Source: Sphingobacteriaceae bacterium
GTDB lineage: Bacteria; Bacteroidota; Bacteroidia; B-17B0; Aurantibacillaceae
Length of the DNA stretch: 11,977 nt
Reading direction: 5' to 3'
Assembly: GCA_023251695.1 (NCBI GenBank)
Contig: JAHEYE010000083.1
Location: forward strand, 1-11,977
In this document: positions 6,796 to 11,977 of the stretch, in pieces
Position numbering within the stretch: position 1 is the first letter of the stretch
Layout: each line of letters opens with the position of its first letter
The notes under the pieces: generated by a model
Told to the model about the DNA's origin: nothing
What the model saw: only the letters and a program-made list of their open reading frames with translations
Databases searched by the model: none
Position numbers and translations under genes: made by a program

Positions 6796-6847
6796 AAAAC
6801 ACAAACAAACACTAACTAACAAACACTAACTAACTAACACAAAAACA
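6796..6847 (+). promoter_or_regulatory. G-free CA-rich gldL leader with a 14-base tandem repeat
   Basis: The gldK-gldL gap contains 52 consecutive bases without a single G and with only five T, so the mRNA here can hardly fold. Within it the unit AACAAACACTAACT is repeated twice exactly (6804-6817, 6818-6831), followed by a partial AACTAACAC. The tract ends three bases before the gldL ATG. An unstructured, A/C-rich stretch fits Bacteroidota translation initiation, which does not use Shine-Dalgarno pairing. A translational enhancer for GldL is inference. Confidence 0.65.
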
Positions 6848-6850
6848 GCT

Positions 6851-7636
6851 ATGAGCCACAAACTCCCTAAATTAAAAGGATTTAAGAAATTCATGCATAT
6901 GGCCACCTGCCTTGGAGCATCGGTGGTAATCCTCGGTGCATTATTTAAAATCATGCACTGGCCAGGTTCTGGTCCAATGCTTATCGTAGGCCTTGGTACT
7001 GAAGCCTTATTATTCGCATTATTTGCTTCTGACGTTCCACATGAAGAATACGATTGGTCATTAGCTTACCCTGAATTAGGTGGGATGGGCGTTCAAGATG
7101 GTGATGGACACAGCGATTTACCTATCTCTAATCAACTGGATAATTTATTAGAAGATGCAAAAATTGGCCCTGCTTTAATCGAAAGCTTAAGCAAAGGAAT
7201 GCATTCGTTAAGCGATACAGCAGGTAAAATGTCTGATATCAGTAATGCAACAGTTGCTACTAACGAATACGTTGACAGTGTTAAATCTGCTTCAAAAAGC
7301 GTTAGCGATTTAGCTGGTACATATAGAGCAGCAGCTTCTACAATGGAAAGTCTTGCCAGTGCAAATGACGCCAGTACTTTAATTGGTGAATCATTAAATA
7401 AAGTTTCTAAAAATTTAGGCGCATTAAACGCAACTTACGAACTTCAATTACAAGGTTCAAAAGAGCATTTAGATGCTACCAATAAGTTTTATGATGGTTT
7501 AAATGGTTTAATGAAAAACCTTCATGATTCAGTTGATGATACTAAAACGTATCGTCAGGAAATGTCTAAATTGTCTTCTAACTTAACATCATTGAACCAG
7601 ATTTATGGTAATATGTTAAGCGCTATGAAGGCGTAA
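6851..7636 (+). CDS. gldL: T9SS/gliding motor inner-membrane protein GldL (PorL)
   Basis: GldL pentamers surround a GldM dimer in the inner membrane and use the proton-motive force to power secretion and gliding. The 261-residue protein has two N-terminal transmembrane helices: about residues 15-35 (MATCLGASVVILGALFKI) and 42-60 (PMLIVGLGTEALLFALFAS). Lys33 in GALFKI and Glu51 in GTEALLF match the functionally important Lys27 and Glu49 of Flavobacterium johnsoniae GldL, as I recall them. The linker between helices (MHWPGSGP) is short, keeping a His-Trp-Pro-Gly turn. After the conserved EEYDWSLAYPELGG segment, the remaining ~170 residues are a polar, Ser/Ala-rich helical cytoplasmic domain (ESLSKGMHSLSDTAGKMSDI). 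The ATG at 6851 places helix 1 correctly. The gene ends in tandem stops (TAATAA). A long hairpin lies between it and gldM. Confidence 0.96.
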   Translation: MSHKLPKLKGFKKFMHMATCLGASVVILGALFKIMHWPGSGPMLIVGLGTEALLFALFASDVPHEEYDWSLAYPELGGMGVQDGDGHSDLPISNQLDNLLEDAKIGPALIESLSKGMHSLSDTAGKMSDISNATVATNEYVDSVKSASKSVSDLAGTYRAAASTMESLASANDASTLIGESLNKVSKNLGALNATYELQLQGSKEHLDATNKFYDGLNGLMKNLHDSVDDTKTYRQEMSKLSSNLTSLNQIYGNMLSAMKA

Positions 7637-7654
7637 TAAAATTTTATTAATTAT

Positions 7655-7694
7655 TAGTTGAAGAATGGTGTAACCTTATACCACTCTTCAGTTA
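7655..7694 (+). promoter_or_regulatory. Long intercistronic hairpin between gldL and gldM
   Basis: Bases 7655-7672 pair with 7677-7694: 17 pairs over 18 positions, with three G-U pairs, one A-C mismatch (7665/7684) and loop ACCT (7673-7676). The core is GAAGAATGGTG against TACCACTCTTC. No T tract follows, so it is not a normal terminator. It begins 18 bases after the gldL stop and ends 51 bases before the gldM ATG. It could protect the upstream mRNA, mark a processing site, or lower read-through into gldMN. Confidence 0.65.
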
Positions 7695-7745
7695 TAATTA
7701 ATGATACAATTAATTTAAAATTATTCACTTTAAATATTTTAGAAA

Positions 7746-9410
7746 ATGAGTGGTGGCAAAGAAACCCCGAGGCAGAAGATGATTGGTATGATGTATCTCG
7801 TACTAACGGCTCTTCTGGCTATGAACGTATCAAAACAGATCTTACATGGATATATTGTGGTGAACGAGAGTATGGAGCACAGTAAGGAAAATCTTACTGA
7901 GAACAACAAACGGATCACTGAGGCGTTTTTAGCGACTATCAATGGTAATGCTGGTGCAAAACCATATTATGATGGAGCTATTGAAGCGCAAAAACAGTTA
8001 GAAGATATGGTAAAATATCTTGAAGTTATCAAATCGAATGTTATCGCTAAAACTGAGAAGTTCGAGAATGCTGCTTCCGGTGACACTGCAAAACTGCGTT
8101 ACTTAGATGCAATTGATAATTACGATATCCCTTCTCACGAATTAATCGGAAGTGATGCCGCAACTCCTGAGAACAAACCTCTTTCTGCATTAGAAATGAA
8201 GGATAAGTTTACCAAGCTGCATAATAGTTTAATTTCCTTGATGGACAATATGCAAAAAAACCCTAAGTCAAAATTATTAGATGATGACTATAAAGGTTTA
8301 AAGCGTAAAATCGGAGGTTTAAAGCCAATCGATTCAGGTGCTGAAGATGATGGGTTAAAAATGACATGGGAGGTTGAAAACTTCTATCACTTACCAATGG
8401 CTGCGGTAGTTTGTAACATAAACAAAATGCAGGCCGACTTAAAAAACGTTGAGGCAGAAATGCTTCAGGTTCTTGCAGGTGCTTCAGGTAAATTGGCTAT
8501 TAAATTCGACCGATTAGCTGCAAAAGTAATTGCACCTTCTTCTTATATTCAATCCGGTCAACCTTACATTGCTGACGTATTCTTAGCTGCGTCTTCTTCT
8601 CAATTACGTAAAGAAGATATGGAAGTATTATTAGGTTCAGATTCTCTTTCTAAAGGAGCAGGCGGAACACAAGTTCCTATTGAAAGCGGTATGGGTAAAG
8701 TAAATATTCCTACAGGCGGACAAGGCGACCAGACTTTAAGTGGCGTAATTAAATTCAAAAAGCCGGACGGTACTTTTGACTTCTTCAATTTTAGCGCTCC
8801 TTATACAGTTGCTGCTCCTGCGGTAGCGGTTGCTGCTGAAAAAATGAATGTAATTTATATTGGTGTTGATAATCCTGTTTCAGTTTCGGCTGCTGGGGTT
8901 GCACCGGGTAACTTATTAGTGAATTTAAGCGGTTGCGGTGCTACTAAAACAGGTGGTGCAGGTGGAAAGTTTATTGTAAGAGCTACATCTCCTGGAACTA
9001 TGCAGGTAAGTGTGTCAGCTAAAACCAAAGAGGGTACAAAACCTCAAGGTAAACCAACACCTTTCCGTGTTAAGAAAATTCCGGATCCAACTCCTAAATT
9101 AGGTGGTAACTTAATTCAGGGTATTGCTGATATCAAAAAATTAAACCTTGCTTCAATTGCGGGTGTGGGTGCTGAGGTTCCTGGATTTGACTTCGACGTT
9201 AAGTTCCCTGTAATCAGTTTCATTTTCTCGGCGAACGTAAAAGGAAATTTAAAAGAGTTTACTTGTAATGGTCCGAACTTATCTCCGGAAGCAAAACAAG
9301 TATTACAATCTTTAGGAATTGGTGGTAAAGCTTATTTTGAAGATATCAAGGTTAAAGCACCTGATGGAAGTATCAGGAAAATTGCCACAGCTTCATTAAA
9401 AGTAAAATAA
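7746..9410 (+). CDS. gldM: T9SS/gliding motor protein GldM (PorM)
   Basis: GldM is the rotor-like partner of GldL: a single N-terminal transmembrane helix anchors a long dimeric periplasmic shaft that contacts the GldK/GldN ring. The sequence opens SGGKETPRQKMIGMMYLVLT; the helix is about residues 12-29. Arg9 in TPRQKM matches the conserved Arg of F. johnsoniae GldM that lies near the GldL Glu. The LLAMNVSKQIL helix end is also conserved. The periplasmic region begins with a helical domain (~35-225), followed by beta-rich domains (from ~260, with a PSSYIQSGQPYIADVF start). The YIGVDNPVSVSAAG and FRVKKIPDPTPKLGG segments are typical of the third and fourth domains. At 554 residues it is somewhat longer than the ~515 of well-studied members. 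The ATG at 7746 has no competitor. gldN follows after seven bases, so the two are surely co-transcribed. Confidence 0.96.
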   Translation: MSGGKETPRQKMIGMMYLVLTALLAMNVSKQILHGYIVVNESMEHSKENLTENNKRITEAFLATINGNAGAKPYYDGAIEAQKQLEDMVKYLEVIKSNVIAKTEKFENAASGDTAKLRYLDAIDNYDIPSHELIGSDAATPENKPLSALEMKDKFTKLHNSLISLMDNMQKNPKSKLLDDDYKGLKRKIGGLKPIDSGAEDDGLKMTWEVENFYHLPMAAVVCNINKMQADLKNVEAEMLQVLAGASGKLAIKFDRLAAKVIAPSSYIQSGQPYIADVFLAASSSQLRKEDMEVLLGSDSLSKGAGGTQVPIESGMGKVNIPTGGQGDQTLSGVIKFKKPDGTFDFFNFSAPYTVAAPAVAVAAEKMNVIYIGVDNPVSVSAAGVAPGNLLVNLSGCGATKTGGAGGKFIVRATSPGTMQVSVSAKTKEGTKPQGKPTPFRVKKIPDPTPKLGGNLIQGIADIKKLNLASIAGVGAEVPGFDFDVKFPVISFIFSANVKGNLKEFTCNGPNLSPEAKQVLQSLGIGGKAYFEDIKVKAPDGSIRKIATASLKVK

Positions 9411-9417
9411 AAAACAT

Positions 9418-10263
9418 ATGAACAGAGCTATTCAACTATTTATTGTGTTCTGCTTTGTAGCAGCATTTAACATGCATGCACAGCCTGGTGTATTTCAACC
9501 GGGTGATTACAAAGATGGTATTTACGATAAAGAAAATACCGTTAGCAGACGTTATATTCCTTACACACATCTCCGCGAAGGTGATGTAGCCTGGGAAAAA
9601 CGCGTATGGCGTGATTTGGATATGCGCGAAAAAATTAATCAGCAACTTTATTATCCTACAGATATTTTAGTTAGCCGTATTTCTTTCTTCCAGTTATTAG
9701 CAAAATACATCTTAACCGGCAAAATCATCGCTTTCGCTGAAGAAGAGTTTTTGATTCCAATGGAAGGCTCTGTTATTAAAGACAAATTAAAGAAATGCGA
9801 CTCCATTAAAGAATCAAGTTTTGATGCTGAGGGTAATGAAATTATTACATCACGCTGGAATTGTGACTCTACTTCAATTTACCGCGAGGTTATTAAGTAC
9901 CGCTTAAAAGAAGACTGGTTTTTTGATAAACAAAAATCAGTATTGGAAGTTCGTATTTTAGGTGTTGGCGCTTATCAGTATGTAGAAGAAAAAGAAGCGT
10001 ACAAAGAATTGTTTTGGGTGTATTTCCCGGCTTGCCGTCCTTATTTGGCACAGCACGAAGTATTTAATCCTAAGAACGACTCAGAGCGCCGTTCATTCGA
10101 AGACATTTTCTGGAAAAGACAGTTCTCAAGTAAAGTACATAAAGAAACTAACGTATGGGACAGGCAAATTGACCAGTACGCACGTGGTATCGATGCCCTT
10201 TTGGAATCTGACCGTGTGAAAAACGACATTTTCAAATGGGAGCACGATTTGTGGCACTTTTAA
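9418..10263 (+). CDS. gldN: T9SS/gliding motility periplasmic protein GldN (PorN)
   Basis: This periplasmic protein binds the lipoprotein GldK and forms the ring attached to the outer membrane, linking the GldLM motor to the translocon. A Sec signal peptide (MNRAIQLFIVFCFVAAFNMHA) is predicted to be cut after Ala21. The 281-residue length and conserved blocks match the GldN family: REGDVAWEKRVWRDLDMREK, NQQLYYPTDILVSRISFFQL, and the C-terminal KEAYKELFWVYFPACRP, NDSERRSFEDIFWKRQFSS and VWDRQIDQYARGIDALLES. It is rich in Trp, Tyr and Arg. The ATG is seven bases after the gldM stop. A perfect 10-pair terminator ends the operon 21 bases downstream. The nearly cognate GldO of Flavobacterium is excluded only in the sense that a single copy follows gldM here. 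Confidence 0.96.
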   Translation: MNRAIQLFIVFCFVAAFNMHAQPGVFQPGDYKDGIYDKENTVSRRYIPYTHLREGDVAWEKRVWRDLDMREKINQQLYYPTDILVSRISFFQLLAKYILTGKIIAFAEEEFLIPMEGSVIKDKLKKCDSIKESSFDAEGNEIITSRWNCDSTSIYREVIKYRLKEDWFFDKQKSVLEVRILGVGAYQYVEEKEAYKELFWVYFPACRPYLAQHEVFNPKNDSERRSFEDIFWKRQFSSKVHKETNVWDRQIDQYARGIDALLESDRVKNDIFKWEHDLWHF

Positions 10264-10283
10264 ATTGTTGTTAGTGTAAGTTT

Positions 10284-10316
10284 ATCCCGAAGCCGAAAAG
10301 CTTCGGGATTTTTTTT
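10284..10316 (+). terminator. Strong rho-independent terminator after gldN
   Basis: A perfect 10-pair stem, ATCCCGAAGC (10284-10293) with GCTTCGGGAT (10300-10309), loop CGAAAA, is followed by a run of eight T (10309-10316). It ends the T9SS operon and isolates it from the next gene. Confidence 0.95.
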
Positions 10317-10370
10317 GCCGGCATATTTGCAAGGAAATATATTGTTATTCGTCTTATTCATAAAACCTGC

Positions 10371-11977
10371 ATGAAAAGAATTTCAGTTACTATATTACTT
10401 CTTTCTATTCTAAGCATTAGTCTTTCCCAAAAAATAAACTGGCAGGCTTGGGGAGAAAGTGCTTTTAAAACAGCTAAAAATCAGCATAAACCTGTTTTTC
10501 TTGATGTAGGTACCGAGTGGTGCACAGCCTGTAATTTAATGGAGGAAAACACTTATACCGATACTGCCGTTATCGGGATCATAAACAGGAATTTTATTCC
10601 AATTAAAGCTGACGCAGAAGCACAGCCTGATGTTGGTGCCCGTTTTTTACAATGGGGCTGGCCGGCATTAATTTTTTTGGATTCGGAGGGTAATCAATTA
10701 ATGGCTATTCAAGGTAACAGAAGAGCGGGAGTGTTTACTGAAATTCTTAATGATTTTTTAGTTCGCTATAAAGCAGGAAAAATAAGCATTCAGGATAATA
10801 ATTTTTTCTCTCCTGAACCGCCCGATAATTCTGACCTCACAAAAATATTTAACCGCGCGAATAATCAATTGCATTATTATTACGATTCATTATATGCAGG
10901 CTGGGGTTACCAATTAAAAATTCCGCTTTACCAGCCGGTAGAGTATAGTTTCTGGGCCGCGAAAACTCAAAAGAAACCATACGAAAAGCAAAAGGCGCTT
11001 AAATCATTAACTAAATATGCGCAGGTGAGTGACCGTGTTTGCGGCGGGGTTTATTTTGGTTGTTCATCAGGCAGAAGCTGGAAAGGTGCAGCTCCCGAAA
11101 AACGAAGCGAATATCAGGGAGGGGTTTTACACAATTACGCAGAAGCGTATTTAGCAACGGGAGATGTGAAATGGCTGAACGAAGCGAAACTTATTAAAAA
11201 ATATTTATTGGAAAACATGCTTTCTAAAGATGACAGTTTGTTTTATAACAGTCAGGAAGAGTATTTAAACATAAATGGAAATCCTCCGGACATGCCACCT
11301 GAAAAATATTTTACTTTAACGGCAGAACAGCGCGCTAAATATGGTTTTCCGCCAATAGATAAAACTATTTACACCGATATTAATTTCCGTATTGTAAAAG
11401 GTTTTGTGAAGTTATATGAAGCCACACAAAATCTGGAAGACTTAAATATTGCGGTTTGTATTGCAAAAAAAATCCTTTCAAAATCACAAATGAAAGAAGG
11501 CTGGTTTAAATCTGTAATTGAAAATAAAAATACAGTTACTCGTATGCGCGAATTACCAAGTGATTCAGCGCAAAAAACGGTTCTGTATTTAAAGCCGCAA
11601 ACGCATTCAGGAATCGCCATGCTGGCTTTGTATCAATATACCAACGACAGCACTTGGTTAATGCATTGTAAAAAATTGAATGTAGCAGTAAATAAAGAAC
11701 TATTTGATAAAGAAAATGGTGGATATTATTCTACCAATTACGCCCCCATGGCTTTGGGCGGGAAAAAGACTTTCACTAAAGTTTTAGTAGAGAATGCTTT
11801 GTTTGCGCGTTTCTTAATTGAATTAAGCGATTTAACGGGGGAAGAAAGCTATTTAAAATGGGCTGAAGGCGCTATCCGTTCGGTGAGTGCCGATAAAATG
11901 GTTGAGAATGAAGAACGTTTAATTGCCGATTATGTTTTGGCGATCGATAAATTAAGAAAACAACATTTAGTCTTTAC
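10371..11977 (+). CDS. Exported thioredoxin-fold protein with YyaL/DUF255-like helical domain (3' truncated)
   Basis: The frame is open from ATG 10371 to the window end (at least 535 codons, no stop), so the 3' end is missing. The first ~19 residues (MKRISVTILLLSILSISLS) are a Sec signal peptide, followed by QKINWQAWGESAFKTAKNQ. A thioredoxin-like domain covers about residues 25-135, with active site WCTAC (Cys51, Cys54) and the cis-Pro loop GWPALIFLD (Pro98). The remainder is an alpha-helical domain like the toroid of YyaL/DUF255 proteins (SEYQGGVLHNYAEAYLATGD, then LFDKENGGYYST and VLVENALFARFL). Cytoplasmic YyaL relatives lack a signal peptide and have CHWCH-type motifs, so this is a periplasmic variant. 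A role in thiol redox or in folding exported proteins is inferred from the CxxC and location; no substrate is known. It lies behind a strong terminator and no clear promoter is visible. Confidence 0.85.
   Translation, partial: MKRISVTILLLSILSISLSQKINWQAWGESAFKTAKNQHKPVFLDVGTEWCTACNLMEENTYTDTAVIGIINRNFIPIKADAEAQPDVGARFLQWGWPALIFLDSEGNQLMAIQGNRRAGVFTEILNDFLVRYKAGKISIQDNNFFSPEPPDNSDLTKIFNRANNQLHYYYDSLYAGWGYQLKIPLYQPVEYSFWAAKTQKKPYEKQKALKSLTKYAQVSDRVCGGVYFGCSSGRSWKGAAPEKRSEYQGGVLHNYAEAYLATGDVKWLNEAKLIKKYLLENMLSKDDSLFYNSQEEYLNINGNPPDMPPEKYFTLTAEQRAKYGFPPIDKTIYTDINFRIVKGFVKLYEATQNLEDLNIAVCIAKKILSKSQMKEGWFKSVIENKNTVTRMRELPSDSAQKTVLYLKPQTHSGIAMLALYQYTNDSTWLMHCKKLNVAVNKELFDKENGGYYSTNYAPMALGGKKTFTKVLVENALFARFLIELSDLTGEESYLKWAEGAIRSVSADKMVENEERLIADYVLAIDKLRKQHLVF

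Noticed and set aside
7735..7742. TATTTTAG resembling a -7 box just before gldM
   Set aside because: It lies three bases from the gldM ATG, so transcription would start inside the gene; no -33 box fits.
7658..7885. Plus-strand 75-codon frame starting in the gldL-gldM gap
   Set aside because: It begins with TTG inside the hairpin and runs out of frame into gldM; the peptide has no family features.
10322..10329. CATATTTG resembling a -7 box before the thioredoxin-fold gene
   Set aside because: The first base is off consensus and no TTTG is found at the right distance upstream; the region there is the gldN terminator.
11369..11620. Minus-strand 83-codon frame near the right end
   Set aside because: It is antisense to the continuous thioredoxin-YyaL-like frame and has no recognisable domain.
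1..11977. A novel defence, mobile or biosynthetic system in the window
   Set aside because: The genes are recognisable housekeeping and T9SS core genes in a known order; there is no transposase, integrase, toxin-antitoxin pair or CRISPR-like array.

Overview
This is a chromosomal segment from a member of the Bacteroidota. The evidence is a complete porP-gldK-gldL-gldM-gldN cluster (the type IX secretion system, T9SS, core, found only in this phylum), promoters resembling TTTG-N19/20-TAnnTTTG, start codons without Shine-Dalgarno sequences, and a low-GC, TTA-rich composition. The order or family cannot be fixed from this window. All genes are on the + strand.

Region 1 (1-2697) is housekeeping and envelope biogenesis. 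It holds the 3' end of a SpoIIE-type PP2C phosphatase gene, then an LptE-like LPS-transport lipoprotein gene one base further on. A 90-base imperfect inverted repeat follows, then an uncharacterised Lys/Glu-rich protein with TPR-like helices at its C-terminus, and secG closed by a hairpin-plus-T-tract terminator. Region 2 (2737-4036) is a single monofunctional aspartate kinase gene with its own terminator.

Region 3 (4058-10316) is the T9SS core. porP has its own promoter-like site. gldK has a second, better promoter-like site and is followed by gldL, gldM and gldN, with a very strong terminator after gldN. GldL and GldM form the proton-driven inner-membrane motor, and the charged residues thought to carry the mechanism are present. 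GldK and GldN form the periplasmic ring under the outer membrane, and PorP is an outer-membrane beta-barrel partner. The gldK, gldL and gldM leaders are unlike one another: repeats around a promoter, a G-free CA-rich tract with a 14-base tandem repeat, and a long hairpin. They may tune subunit stoichiometry.

Region 4 (10371-end) is a 3'-truncated gene for an exported thioredoxin-fold protein fused to an alpha-helical YyaL-like domain.

No gap between genes exceeds about 140 bases. I see no RNA genes, CRISPR array, insertion sequence or prophage. The main system is a known one. The less explained elements are the repeats and structures between the genes, the loss of catalytic cysteines in GldK, and the exported thioredoxin fusion protein.
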